This document shows positions 26,207 to 34,404 of a DNA stretch of 34,404 nt, in pieces. Below the pieces are notes generated by a model. That model worked only from the letters and a program-made list of their open reading frames with translations, searched no databases and was not told where the DNA came from. The number at the start of each line of letters is the position of its first letter. Positions within the stretch are counted from its first letter, which is position 1. Source of the stretch: Gemmatimonadota bacterium (lineage in GTDB: Bacteria; Gemmatimonadota; Gemmatimonadetes; Longimicrobiales; Gaopeijiaceae); assembly GCA_009844885.1 (NCBI GenBank), contig VYAQ01000061.1, positions 1,296 through 35,699 of the forward strand. Direction: 5' to 3'. The translations under genes and the position numbers were made by a program.

Positions 26207-27370
26207 ATGACGACAATGGTCCATTCGCCGGCGCTTACCGTGCTCGGCGACGATGAGGCCATGTTCCGCGAAGCGGTGCGCGACTTCGCGGAATCGGAGC
26301 TCGCGCCACGTGCATCGCGGATGGACGCCGCGCAGCAGATGGATTCCGAACTCATTTCGATGCTGTTCGAACTCGGCTTCATGGCAATCGAGATTCCGGA
26401 GCACTACGGGGGCATCGGCAGTTCGTTCTTCACCGCCACGATCGTGGTGGAGGAACTCTCGCGCGCGGATCCGTCGGTGGGTGTTCTGGTCGACGTGCAG
26501 AATACGCTCGTCAACAACGCGCTCCTGAAGTGGGGCACCGAGGAGCAGTTGAGCCTCTATCTGCCGAAGCTGGCCACGGGCACGGTCGGCGCGTATGCGC
26601 TCTCCGAGGCGGGAAGCGGCTCGGACGCCTTCGCACTGGGACTGCGGGCCATCCGGGACGGAGACGACTGGGTGCTCAACGGTCGCAAGATGTGGATCAC
26701 GAACGGGGCCGAGGCCGGCCTGTTCATCGTCTTCGCCAACGTGCAGCCCGAGCTCGGCTACAAGGGCATCACCGCTTTTCTGGTCGAACGGGAATCGCCC
26801 GGTTTCGCGGTGGGCAAGAAGGAGGACAAGCTGGGGATTCGCGCCTCGTCCACCACGGAACTCGTGCTCGACGACGTCCCCGTGCCCGCCGGAAACGTGC
26901 TTGGGGAACCAGGCCAGGGCTACAAGGTCGCCATAGAGACGCTGAACGAGGGCCGGATCGGAATCGGCGCCCAGATGGTGGGCCTGGCTCAGGGCGCCTT
27001 CGACCACACCCTCAGGTACGTGCAGGAGCGTGAGCAGTTCGACCGTCCGGTTGCCGATTTTCAGGGAGTCCAGTTCCAGTTGGCGGAAATGGCCACCGAC
27101 ATCGAGGCGTCGCGCCTGCTGGTGTACAACGCGGCCCGACTGAAAGACCAGGGCGCGGGGTTCCTGCGCGAGGGCGCGATGGCCAAGATGTTCGCGTCCA
27201 GGACCGCGCAGGCGGTATCTTCCCGGTGCATCGATCTTCACGGCGGCTATGGGTTCACCCGGGAGTATCCCGTGGAGAAGCTCTACCGAGACTCGAAAAT
27301 CGGCACGATCTACGAGGGAACCGACAACATGCAGTTGCAGACCATCGCAAAGGACCTCTTGCGTGGCTAG
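26207..27370 (+). CDS. Acyl-CoA dehydrogenase
   Basis: FAD flavoenzyme of 387 residues catalysing alpha,beta-dehydrogenation of acyl-CoA thioesters in fatty-acid or branched-chain amino-acid breakdown. It has the three-domain family layout: helical N-terminus (FREAVRDFAESELAPRA, PEHYGG), middle beta domain with YALSEAGSGSDA and MWITNG, and C-terminal helices with GYGFTREYPVEKLYRDSKI. The catalytic base is E370 in TIYEGTDNMQ, the position used by short- and medium-chain enzymes. Sequence resembles the short/branched-chain group, but substrate is not certain. ATG at 26207 has AGGAGG (26197-26202) four bases upstream. It is first in a plus-strand run with tatA 18 bases downstream. Confidence 0.95.
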   Translation: MTTMVHSPALTVLGDDEAMFREAVRDFAESELAPRASRMDAAQQMDSELISMLFELGFMAIEIPEHYGGIGSSFFTATIVVEELSRADPSVGVLVDVQNTLVNNALLKWGTEEQLSLYLPKLATGTVGAYALSEAGSGSDAFALGLRAIRDGDDWVLNGRKMWITNGAEAGLFIVFANVQPELGYKGITAFLVERESPGFAVGKKEDKLGIRASSTTELVLDDVPVPAGNVLGEPGQGYKVAIETLNEGRIGIGAQMVGLAQGAFDHTLRYVQEREQFDRPVADFQGVQFQLAEMATDIEASRLLVYNAARLKDQGAGFLREGAMAKMFASRTAQAVSSRCIDLHGGYGFTREYPVEKLYRDSKIGTIYEGTDNMQLQTIAKDLLRG

Positions 27371-27388
27371 TGTGCCGAAGGAGGGGCC

Positions 27389-27568
27389 GTGCCCCAGATA
27401 GGCTTGACGGAAATCCTGTTCCTGCTGGGAATCCTGGTACTCATTTTCGGCGCCAAGCGCCTCCCCCAGATCGCGCGCGGCCTCGGCTCCGGCATCCGCA
27501 ACTTCAAGGGCGCGCTCCAGGCCGGCAAGCAGGCGGACTCCCAGGAAATCGACGACCGGGACCCCTAG
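27389..27568 (+). CDS. tatA: Twin-arginine translocase subunit TatA/E
   Basis: A 59-residue membrane protein encoded between the acyl-CoA dehydrogenase and the MFS gene. It starts with PQIGLTEILFLLGILVLIF (single helix), then the hinge FGAKRLPQIARGLG and the amphipathic helix SGIRNFKGALQAGKQA, and a short acidic tail. This is the TatA pattern; TatA rings form the pore for folded Tat substrates. GTG at 27389 follows AAGGAGGGG closely. No tatB or tatC is adjacent. The gene is easily missed because it is below common length cutoffs. Confidence 0.93.
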   Translation: MPQIGLTEILFLLGILVLIFGAKRLPQIARGLGSGIRNFKGALQAGKQADSQEIDDRDP

Positions 27569-27630
27569 TGTCGCATCCCGGAGTAACCGCCGCTTGCGGG
27601 CGGCGATCCACCCGGGACCGGGGGTAGTCC

Positions 27631-28809
27631 GTGGCGCAACCCGGCGGGCGTGTGGGCCTGCTCTTCCTGGCGGTGCTGGTCGATCTCGTGGGCTTCGGGA
27701 TCGTCCTGCCAATCCTTCCCTTCTACGCCACCGATCTGGGCGCGGGCGGCCTGCAGGTCGGCCTTCTGGTCACGGTGTACTCCGCCGTCCAACTGGTCAT
27801 GGCCCCCTTGTGGGGACGGATGTCCGACCGGTTCGGGCGCCGTCGCGTCCTCATTCTCGGCCTGCTGGGGAGCGCGGTCGCCTACGTCATCTTCGCCCGT
27901 GCCGACTCCCTGGCGCTGCTGTTCCTGTCCCGCATCGTCGGCGGCATCGGCGGCTCCACCATCCCCGTAGCCCAGGCGTATATCGCCGATGTGACGCCGC
28001 CCACGCGCCGAGCCGGCAACATGGGGCTGATCGGGGCCGCGTTCGGGCTCGGGTTCGTGATCGGTCCCGCGCTGGGAGGCATTCTGGACGGTGTGTCTCC
28101 GGGCTCGCCCGCCGCACCGGGCTACGTCGCCGCCGGACTGTGCTTCGCCAATGCGCTGGTGGCCGCACTCTGGCTTCCCGAGTCCAGGCGATCCCGGGAC
28201 CGTGCGACATCACGGTTCAATCTCGGCGCAGCCCTCACCGAAGTGCGCGCATCCGGGCAGATCAAGATCATCCTCGCGAGCTACCTGTTGATCACGATGG
28301 CGTTTTCCACCCTGCAGCCCACGCTGTCGCTACTGGCGTCCGAGCGGTTCACCCTGGGAGCGCGCCAGGCCGGGTATCTCTTCGCCATGCTGGGGTTTGT
28401 CTCAGCCGTGTACCAGGGGGGAATCGTTCGCGTGCTCGTCCCGAGGATCGGCGAACGCCGGCTCTTCCGCTACAGTGCGGTGCCCTTCGCAACCGGCCTC
28501 CTCCTGATCGGCCTGGCGACGGACCTCCCGCTACTGCTCGCGGGCCTGGTTGTCCTGGGCATCGGCTACGGCGGCGCGGTGCCGGCGGTGCTGGGCCTCC
28601 TGTCGCGGGCCGCGAGCCCCGAGCGCCAGGGAGGCGTGCTCGGGGTCGGTCAGAGCGTCGGGTCGTTGGCACGGGTGCTCGGCCCCTCCATGGCCGGCGC
28701 TCTCTTCGACGTCAGGCTCGCTTTCCCCTACCTGGCGGGTGCGCTTCTCACCCTGCTGGCGCTCCTCGTGTCCCGCGGCATTGCCCAGCCCGAAGGAGCG
28801 ACCCGGTGA
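27631..28809 (+). CDS. MFS transporter, TetA/drug-efflux-like
   Basis: Inner-membrane secondary transporter of 392 residues with about twelve predicted helices in two bundles. The motif-A loop is present after helix 2 (GRMSDRFGRRRVL) and helix 1 has DLVGFGIVLPILPFYA, as in the TetA-type 12-helix drug:proton antiporters. Helix 5 carries GLGFVIGPALGG, the antiporter motif C. Substrate cannot be read from sequence. GTG at 27631, 62 bases after tatA; the stop overlaps the next start as GTGA. Probably part of the same plus-strand run as the acyl-CoA dehydrogenase. Confidence 0.93.
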   Translation: MAQPGGRVGLLFLAVLVDLVGFGIVLPILPFYATDLGAGGLQVGLLVTVYSAVQLVMAPLWGRMSDRFGRRRVLILGLLGSAVAYVIFARADSLALLFLSRIVGGIGGSTIPVAQAYIADVTPPTRRAGNMGLIGAAFGLGFVIGPALGGILDGVSPGSPAAPGYVAAGLCFANALVAALWLPESRRSRDRATSRFNLGAALTEVRASGQIKIILASYLLITMAFSTLQPTLSLLASERFTLGARQAGYLFAMLGFVSAVYQGGIVRVLVPRIGERRLFRYSAVPFATGLLLIGLATDLPLLLAGLVVLGIGYGGAVPAVLGLLSRAASPERQGGVLGVGQSVGSLARVLGPSMAGALFDVRLAFPYLAGALLTLLALLVSRGIAQPEGATR

Positions 28810-29552
28810 ACCTCACCGTCGTCCTGCACGAGCCCCAGGACCTCGTCAACATCGCCGCGGCGGTGCGCGCCATGGCCAATATGGGCCTCGCCCGCCTCGC
28901 CGTCGTACGTCCGCGCGAGTTCGACGCGTGGCGGATCACCGGAATCGCGCACCGCACCGACCACATCGTCGACGCCGTCACCCGGGTGGACTCGCTGGAC
29001 GAAGCCCTGGCCGAGGCCACCTTCGTGGTGGGCACGTCCGCACGCGCGCGCACCGCACAGCGCAACTACTCGCGGCCGCGCGATCTCGCGCCGCACATCC
29101 TCCGGCACGCGCGCGACGGGGCCGTGGCCATCGTCTTTGGCCGTGAGGACCGCGGCCTCTCGAATGACGCCCTCGATCGCTGCCACGAGGTGATGGTCAT
29201 CCCGACCACACCCGAGTACTCCTCGCTCAACCTGGGGCAGGCGGTGCTGCTGGTGGCCTACGAACTGTTCCTCGCCGGAGTCGGCGACACCGGGGCACTG
29301 CCGGTGGGCAAGCGCTCCCTCGGCCCCGCCACCGCCGAAGAGCTGGAGGAGATGTACGCTGCCCTCGAAGCGGGTCTGGAGCGGATCGATTTCTTCAAGG
29401 CCCGCAAGGCGGAGAGCGTCATGCGCACCCTCCGCACGGCATTCGGCAGGACGACGCTGGACGCCCACGAAGCGCGGCTTCTGGCTTCCATCGGCTACCA
29501 GGTGCGCAATCGGTTCGATCGAATCACACGGAATGAGGACCCAACATCATGA
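28806..29552 (+). CDS. TrmH/SpoU-family RNA 2'-O-methyltransferase, TrmJ-like
   Basis: SPOUT-fold methyltransferase of 248 residues. Motif 1 is NIAAAVRAMANMG, motif 2 is VFGREDRGLSNDAL, and motif 3 is IPTTPEYSSLNLGQAVLLVAYEL, forming the SAM-binding trefoil knot. The N-terminal LTVVLHEPQDLVNI and a C-terminal helical extension (about 165-248) match TrmJ, which 2'-O-methylates position 32 of tRNA; another TrmH-type target is possible. GTG at 28806 overlaps the MFS stop by GTGA, and the stop overlaps the next start by ATGA, so the three genes are translationally chained. Confidence 0.92.
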   Translation: MNLTVVLHEPQDLVNIAAAVRAMANMGLARLAVVRPREFDAWRITGIAHRTDHIVDAVTRVDSLDEALAEATFVVGTSARARTAQRNYSRPRDLAPHILRHARDGAVAIVFGREDRGLSNDALDRCHEVMVIPTTPEYSSLNLGQAVLLVAYELFLAGVGDTGALPVGKRSLGPATAEELEEMYAALEAGLERIDFFKARKAESVMRTLRTAFGRTTLDAHEARLLASIGYQVRNRFDRITRNEDPTS

Positions 29553-30808
29553 AACGTCGACGCGCCCGCGCCATCACCGCCCACACGGCAAACGCCATCA
29601 TCATCTGCCTCGCGGTCGCCGCCTGCGCATCCGAGGACCGCCCAACTCCGGCCGCTTCCACCCAGACCCCATGGCCCGGCGACGAATGGCCCGTCTCCAC
29701 TCCCGCCGCCGAGGGGATCGACGCGGCCGCGATCGACGCGCTCGTGTCCGACATCGACGCTGGACGCTACGGCCTCATCGACCACTTCCTCCTCATCCGC
29801 AACGGACGCGTCATCGCCGACCATCGCTGGGACCACCACGACACCTACGTCGAGCTTCTCGCGGCGCAGGAAGACACGGTCGAACACCAGTACAACTACG
29901 ACCATCCCGCGTGGCATCCGTTCTACCGCGACACGCCCCTGCACAGTCTCCAGTCCGTTACCAAGAGCGTGCTGTCGGTCGCCTTCGGCATTGCGGTCGA
30001 CGCCGGACACATACCCCCGGTCGGGGCAGAGGCCTGGCCGTACTTCACCGGATACGGAGTCGACCCGTCAGAGCCCGGTCGCGCCGACGCATCGCTCGAG
30101 GACTTCCTGACCATGCGCAGCGGCATCTCGTGGGCAGCCCCGGGCCAGACCTACGAGGACGGGACGCATCCCACCACGGTCATGGAGCTGAGCGACGCCT
30201 GGATCGACTACGTGGTGAGCCGGCCGGTCACCGTCGAGCCGGGCACCCGCTTCGACTACAACGACGGCGTGAGCGTCATGCTGGGCAGGATCGTGCACGA
30301 AGCCACCGGCCAGAGGGTCGACGCGTGGGCCGAGGAGCATCTCTTCGAGCCAATCGGCATCGACGAGTACTACTGGAAGACGACACCGGCAGGTGAGGTG
30401 GATTCAGAGGGCGGCCTCTACCTGACGTCGCACGACCTCGCGCGGGTCGGCTACCTGATGCTGCGACAGGGCGAGTGGGATGGTCGCCAGGTCGTCTCGG
30501 CGGACTGGGTGCGCGCATCCACCTCCGCCGTCGTGCCCGACGTCAATCCGGCCAACGACCGCCCCGACACCGGCTACGGCTACCAGTGGTGGGTGCCCGT
30601 CCACGAAGACGGCGAGACGCGCATCTTCGCGGCCAACGGATACGGCGGCCAGTTCATGCACGTAGTCCCCGAGCACGACCTGATCTCCGTCTTCAACGGC
30701 TGGACCCTGCACGAGCGCCCCGAGTTTTCCAGCTGGCTGGCCCTGCAGGAGCGGATCCTGCCGGCTGTTGACCCGGGGATGGCCCAGGGGGATGGACTAA
30801 CCCCCTGA
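29549..30808 (+). CDS. Beta-lactamase-family serine hydrolase lipoprotein
   Basis: A 419-residue envelope protein of the class C beta-lactamase/penicillin-binding fold. The N-terminus has a signal peptide with lipobox VAAC (C26). S136-V-T-K139 is the nucleophile motif (SxxK). The tyrosine motif is FDYNDG with Y237, where the usual Y-x-N reads Y-N-D. A third element near ANGYGGQFMHVVPEHDL replaces KTG, as in many esterase/peptidase members of the group. Function could be esterase, D-amino peptidase or similar; no evidence for beta-lactamase activity. ATG at 29549 overlaps the TrmJ stop (ATGA). Its stop is directly adjacent to that of the convergent actF. Confidence 0.9.
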   Translation: MKRRRARAITAHTANAIIICLAVAACASEDRPTPAASTQTPWPGDEWPVSTPAAEGIDAAAIDALVSDIDAGRYGLIDHFLLIRNGRVIADHRWDHHDTYVELLAAQEDTVEHQYNYDHPAWHPFYRDTPLHSLQSVTKSVLSVAFGIAVDAGHIPPVGAEAWPYFTGYGVDPSEPGRADASLEDFLTMRSGISWAAPGQTYEDGTHPTTVMELSDAWIDYVVSRPVTVEPGTRFDYNDGVSVMLGRIVHEATGQRVDAWAEEHLFEPIGIDEYYWKTTPAGEVDSEGGLYLTSHDLARVGYLMLRQGEWDGRQVVSADWVRASTSAVVPDVNPANDRPDTGYGYQWWVPVHEDGETRIFAANGYGGQFMHVVPEHDLISVFNGWTLHERPEFSSWLALQERILPAVDPGMAQGDGLTP

Positions 30809-32107
30809 CTAACCCTCTGCTTCCAGGGGCTCGGGATCCGTTTCCGGCTGCCACATCTGCACCGCCGGGAAGGTCGCCAGGAACCAGCGGACCGCCATCA
30901 GGAACAGGCCAAGGAACATGAGCCCGATCAATGGCGTGGCCACCGAGAAGACGGGGTCGCCCTCGTGGTGCAGCGAGGGGAAGATGAGCATGTAGTGCCA
31001 CAGCCACAGCCCCGCCAGCACCACCGTGGCGAACGTCTGCAGGATGATCGGCGTCTTCTTGGGCCGTGCTCCGAGCAGTCCAGCGAACGGTACCACGAAG
31101 CACAGCACGATCACGGTGGCCGAGAGGCCGCCCCACGGGTCGCCCGCCCGCGTGTTGATCCACGCCTGCTCCCACTGGAGCTTGCCGTACCAGATCACGA
31201 TGTACTGCGAGAAGAACAGGTAGGTCCAGAAGACCGCGAAGGCGAAGGTCAGCTTCCCCAGGTCCCAGAGCGCGGACGTGCCCACATGCTCTCCGAAGAC
31301 CGCGTCGCGTCGCCTGAGCAGCACGGCCGCGACCGCCGTGGCAGCGAACCCGCCCCACAGCGCGCCCATGAAGAACCACCCGCCGAAGAGCGTCGAGAAC
31401 CAGTGCGGCTCGAGCGACATCGCCCAGTCGAATGCCAGCACCGACATCACGGTCACGTAGACGAGCACCAGCACCGGGGCCATGGTGGTCATGACCTGGT
31501 AGCTGCGCGCTTCCTCGGCGGCCAGACCCCTCCAGCCCCTCGTGAACCGCGCATGCCACCATGAACGCACACGCGAATCGCCCCCCGCCGGATTTCGAGC
31601 CGCGCCAACGCGCCCGAGATCCGGTCTGAGGGCCAGGTACACGAACCCGCACGCCATCGTGAACAGCGCCAGCACGCCAACGAGATTCCTGCTCACCAGG
31701 AAGGGCACGTTGAGGTACGCCGCCTTCTTCTGGACGATCGGATCGTCGGCCATCATCTCGATCCACGGGAAGTAGTCTTCCCGCAGGTTGAGGAGCATCG
31801 GGATGAAGAGCACGAAGGCGATGGGCAGATACGCGGCAAACGAATGGTGGACCCGCCGCACGGACCAGTTCCACTTCGCCTTCACGATCCAGGTGACGGC
31901 CGCGACGATCACGCCGCCCATCGCAATGGACGCGAAGTAGTTCCAGTTGACGACGTACGACTGCCACGCGAGCGAGGAATCGCGCGACAGGGTCACGAAG
32001 AACGACACGATGCCGATGAAGACCATCAGCCGCACGACCATGGTGGCCGTGGTGCCGCGTTTCAGGTAGCGCAGGGGGACCTCGGACGGGATCGCGTGGT
32101 GAGCCAT
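30809..32107 (-). CDS. actF: Alternative complex III subunit ActF (quinol:cytochrome c/electron acceptor oxidoreductase)
   Basis: Membrane subunit of ACIII, which moves electrons from quinol to a cytochrome c or directly to an oxidase. The 432-residue product has about ten predicted helices and motifs typical of ActF: RRVHHSFAAYLPIAF, LREDYFPWIE, FDWAMSLEPHWFSTLFGGWF, ALWDLGKLTFAFAVFWTYLFF and SQYIVIWYGKL. It is a NrfD-related, haem-free subunit. ATG at 32107, three bases after actE, ribosome site weak. Last gene of the visible act operon. Confidence 0.92.
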   Translation of the reverse strand: MAHHAIPSEVPLRYLKRGTTATMVVRLMVFIGIVSFFVTLSRDSSLAWQSYVVNWNYFASIAMGGVIVAAVTWIVKAKWNWSVRRVHHSFAAYLPIAFVLFIPMLLNLREDYFPWIEMMADDPIVQKKAAYLNVPFLVSRNLVGVLALFTMACGFVYLALRPDLGRVGAARNPAGGDSRVRSWWHARFTRGWRGLAAEEARSYQVMTTMAPVLVLVYVTVMSVLAFDWAMSLEPHWFSTLFGGWFFMGALWGGFAATAVAAVLLRRRDAVFGEHVGTSALWDLGKLTFAFAVFWTYLFFSQYIVIWYGKLQWEQAWINTRAGDPWGGLSATVIVLCFVVPFAGLLGARPKKTPIILQTFATVVLAGLWLWHYMLIFPSLHHEGDPVFSVATPLIGLMFLGLFLMAVRWFLATFPAVQMWQPETDPEPLEAEG

Positions 32108-32110
32108 GGA

Positions 32111-32803
32111 TCAGTTCACCCCGCCCTCGGGAGGCGCCGCCTCCACGTCACCGCTCTCACCGCCACCGCCGTCGGCCTCGCCCGATCCGGCTTCGCCCGA
32201 CCCGGGCCCCACTCCCTGCATCTGGCGCACGTAGTTGACGATGTGCCAGCGGTCGTAGTGGCTGATCTGGTGTCCGTAGGCCGGCATCAGGGCCCGCCCG
32301 ACCCGGATCATCCCGTAGAGATAGCCATCGCTTCTGGCCACCGTCGTCTCGGCGGTCAGGGGGTACGTGGCCAGGTAGGGATGAACCTCGTAGATGTACG
32401 CAGTGGTTCCGGCGCCGTCCGGTCCGTGGCACACGATGCAGACGCGCTCGTAGAGCTGTTCGCCGCGGGCAAGCGACTCCGCCGTCGCCGGGACCGGATT
32501 GGTCAGGCTGTCCACGACCTCGGGACGGTTGGTCATGTCCAGCTGGGTAAACGGCGGCGGTACGTCGGAACTCCCCTCGGGCTGTCCGACATTCGTGTCG
32601 AAGTGACCCGCCGGGTAGTTCCCCGCAGCCATCGGCACGGTACCCTCGGGCGGCAGCAGCGTGTTCTCGTAGGGATCGAACGACCGTTGGTCGCGCATGC
32701 TGCGGCCGAAGACATCGCCCATGAAGTCGTCCAGCGGGACGCAGGCCCCGGAAACCAGCAGCGCCAGGCCCAGGCCCACAACGCCGCGCGCACGGTCAGA
32801 CAT
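32111..32803 (-). CDS. actE: Alternative complex III monohaem cytochrome c subunit ActE
   Basis: A 230-residue cytochrome c of ACIII. The N-terminus has a signal peptide, with SGAC (C21) as a possible lipidation site although Ser at -3 is not canonical. SMRDQRSFDPYE and PPEGTVP are conserved ACIII-type pre-haem features. One haem-binding CIVCH (C122, C125, H126) is present, with a likely axial Met in GRALMPAYGHQIS. The last 35 residues are Gly/Glu/Ala-rich low complexity. ATG at 32803 has GGAGGG five bases upstream and overlaps actD by eight bases. It faces the outside of the inner membrane. Confidence 0.92.
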   Translation of the reverse strand: MSDRARGVVGLGLALLVSGACVPLDDFMGDVFGRSMRDQRSFDPYENTLLPPEGTVPMAAGNYPAGHFDTNVGQPEGSSDVPPPFTQLDMTNRPEVVDSLTNPVPATAESLARGEQLYERVCIVCHGPDGAGTTAYIYEVHPYLATYPLTAETTVARSDGYLYGMIRVGRALMPAYGHQISHYDRWHIVNYVRQMQGVGPGSGEAGSGEADGGGGESGDVEAAPPEGGVN

Positions 32804-33341
32804 CGAAGCCCTCCGGATCCTCCCGCAGCTCATCCGGCTCGAAACCGGCCAGGATCTCCCTCGCCTCCTCGATCCTTGCGGGCGGGGCGGTCACATAGAC
32901 CCCGAACGAGCCGTTGGAGCACTCGGGGTGATACGCCACCAGCGGACGCAGATTGGGCAGCCCGGCGTTGATGAAGAGGCCGATCACGGTCGAGAGCGCG
33001 CCAAACAGGATCGCGCACTCGAAGGCGATGATCACGTACGCGGGTATCGAGAGGATGGGTTTGCCCCCCGTTACCAGCGGCCAGTCCATCGACGTCCACG
33101 AGGTGAACGCGAAACCGGTCGCCGCGCCGGTCAGCCCGCCGGCCATGGTGAATACCCGCACCGGGCTGTGCTTCAGGGCCAGACCCTCCTCCAGCAACTC
33201 GTGCTCCGGAAGCGGCGCGTAGGCGCGGAAACCCTTGTGTCCGGCCGCGCGCAACGCCTTGCAGGCCTCTACCGTCGAATCCAGATGGGTGAAGAGCGCG
33301 AAAACACCCTGGTGCCCACGCCGGCGCTTCGCTCCGATCAT
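32796..33341 (-). CDS. actD: Alternative complex III subunit ActD (DUF3341)
   Basis: Inner-membrane ACIII subunit, 181 residues. A soluble N-terminus (FALFTHLDSTVEACKALRAAG, then YAPLPEHELLE) precedes two helices (about 67-85 and 100-130), then a cytoplasmic tail with HPECSNGSFGVYVTA. This is the DUF3341 layout. ATG at 33341 overlaps the actC stop (ATGA), with GAAGGAGGG about six bases upstream. The ORF extension to 33692 lies within actC and is not coding in this frame. Confidence 0.92.
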   Translation of the reverse strand: MIGAKRRRGHQGVFALFTHLDSTVEACKALRAAGHKGFRAYAPLPEHELLEEGLALKHSPVRVFTMAGGLTGAATGFAFTSWTSMDWPLVTGGKPILSIPAYVIIAFECAILFGALSTVIGLFINAGLPNLRPLVAYHPECSNGSFGVYVTAPPARIEEAREILAGFEPDELREDPEGFDV

Positions 33342-34404
33342 GCCGCGCCCTCCTTCACCCGTCCTCTCCGCGGCGGCGGGATTACCTCCTTCATCTCGGC
33401 AATCGCCACCGGCGGCAGCAGACGCGTAAACAGCAGGAACCAGAAGCCGAACCAGGCGAAGCTGCCGATCAGAATGCCCATCTCGACCACGGAGGGACGA
33501 TACAGGCCCCACGCCCAGGGTTCGTATTCGTGAGACAGCGAGGTCACGATGATCACGAAGCGCTCGAACCACATCCCGATGTTGATGAAGATCGAGATGA
33601 CGAACAGCGCGGCGATCGATCTTCGCACTCGCCTGACCCACAGCATGAGCGGCACCAGGCCGTTGCAGGTCAGCATGATCCAGTTGGCCCACCAGTAGTG
33701 CCCGAAGACCCGGTTCCAGAACGACCCCCGCTCCGGTGGCTCACCCGAGTACCACGCCAGGAAGTACTCGACCAGGTAGGCGTACAGCACGATCAGGCTG
33801 GTAAGCATGCATAGCTTGGCCATCGCCTCGAAGTGCTTGACCGTGAGGTAGTCCTCCAGGCCGAAGAACTTCCGCATCGGCACGGCGAGCGTGATCACCA
33901 GCGCGACGCCCGAGAAGATCGCGCCCGCCACGAAGTAGGGTGCGAAGATCGTGGTGTGCCATCCCGGCACGATGGCCATCGCGAAGTCCCAGGACACGAC
34001 CGAGTGCACGGAAAGCACCAGGGGCGTGGCGAGGGCCGCGAGGTAGATGTACGCCTTCGAGAAGTGGTGCCATTCGCGGTCCGTCCCGCGCCACCCCAGC
34101 GAAATGATCTGGTAGAACTTCTTCCTGAGGCCGCGCGCATGGTCACGCGCCGCGGCCAGGTCCGGGATCGTGCCCAGGTAGAAGAAGACTGCGGAGACCG
34201 TGAAGTAGGTCGTGATCGCGAAGACGTCCCAGACCAGCGGCGACCGGAAGTTCGGCCACAGGAAGCGCGCGTTCGGATAGGGCACCAGCCAGTAGGCGTG
34301 CCACACGCGGCCGACGTGGATCAGAGGGAACAGCCCGGCCGTCATCACGGCGAAGACCGTCATCGCCTCCGACGCGCGGTAGATCGCCTGCCGCCACGGC
34401 GCGC
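33338..34404 (-). CDS. actC: Alternative complex III subunit ActC, NrfD/PsrC family (5' end off window)
   Basis: NrfD-like quinol-binding membrane subunit of ACIII; the frame runs off the right edge. Upstream of the internal ATG at 34363 the frame continues as WRQAIYRASEAM, which is conserved in ActC, so that ATG is not the start. At least eight helices are visible, with PLIHVGRVWHAYW, FDxF-like WDVFAITTYF, LSVHSVVSWDFA and FFINIGMWFERF-type segments. About 355 residues are present of an expected 450 or so. The order C-D-E-F matches the classic act operon; actA and actB should lie to the right. Confidence 0.93.
   Translation of the reverse strand, partial: APWRQAIYRASEAMTVFAVMTAGLFPLIHVGRVWHAYWLVPYPNARFLWPNFRSPLVWDVFAITTYFTVSAVFFYLGTIPDLAAARDHARGLRKKFYQIISLGWRGTDREWHHFSKAYIYLAALATPLVLSVHSVVSWDFAMAIVPGWHTTIFAPYFVAGAIFSGVALVITLAVPMRKFFGLEDYLTVKHFEAMAKLCMLTSLIVLYAYLVEYFLAWYSGEPPERGSFWNRVFGHYWWANWIMLTCNGLVPLMLWVRRVRRSIAALFVISIFINIGMWFERFVIIVTSLSHEYEPWAWGLYRPSVVEMGILIGSFAWFGFWFLLFTRLLPPVAIAEMKEVIPPPRRGRVKEGAA

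Noticed and set aside
27594-28805. N-terminal 404-codon extension of the TrmJ-like ORF
   Set aside because: It runs in another frame through the well-supported MFS gene and is Arg/Pro-rich; the methyltransferase begins at GTG 28806.

Overview
The window is about 34.4 kb of GC-rich, gene-dense bacterial chromosome with no rRNA, tRNA, CRISPR array, prophage or insertion sequence that I can see. The gene content points to a Gram-negative, respiring heterotroph. An Omp85 barrel and several lipobox proteins imply an outer membrane, and an alternative complex III (ACIII) operon runs off the right edge. The sigma factor has a short, region-1.1-less architecture with AVWWIRQ in region 2. From memory of the families this combination fits Gemmatimonadota best, but that is an inference and needs a phylogeny. 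Non-ATG starts are common (TTG for malic enzyme, the sigma factor and the ExbB-like protein; GTG for pckA, ssb, tatA and others), and neighbouring genes often overlap by 4 bases.

Layout. 1-835 (+): two small three-helix TolQ/ExbB-like membrane proteins. 832-6010 (-): malic enzyme with phosphotransacetylase-like tail, ATP-type PEP carboxykinase and an M23 peptidase lipoprotein; the first two form a C3/C4 (malate, oxaloacetate, PEP, pyruvate) node. 6262-9237 (+): an Omp85-type barrel, then a sigma-70 family factor with a very good promoter. 9320-12619 (-): DNA polymerase I with a decayed proofreading domain, followed by a short tail-less SSB. 12782-17097 (+): a lipobox-bearing MscS channel translationally coupled to a roughly 1,009-residue protein with a degenerate P-loop, the least explained locus here. 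17110-20844 (-): an ExbB/TolQ-like protein, a Slt70-like lytic transglycosylase, a truncated ABC ATPase remnant, and an independently promoted cold-shock protein. 21056-26016 (-): gcvH, gcvP, a UPF0173-type metallo-beta-lactamase-fold hydrolase and a LipM-like octanoyltransferase. This reads as a glycine-cleavage operon that also carries the lipoylation step for its own H protein; gcvT is not in the window. 26207-30808 (+): acyl-CoA dehydrogenase, a 59-residue TatA, an MFS transporter, a TrmJ-type rRNA/tRNA 2'-O-methyltransferase and a beta-lactamase-fold lipoprotein. 30809-34404 (-): actF, actE, actD and partial actC of ACIII.

No gene-free stretch exceeds 300 bases. The longer gaps (6011-6261, 8149-8376, 20845-21055, 26017-26206) hold the promoters and hairpin described below; 9656-9823, 12620-12781 and 17311-17415 hold SD or promoter signals. 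The best candidate for an undescribed system is the MscS lipoprotein plus degenerate P-loop partner. The minimal TolQ-like pair at the left edge and the possible attenuator ahead of gcvH come next.
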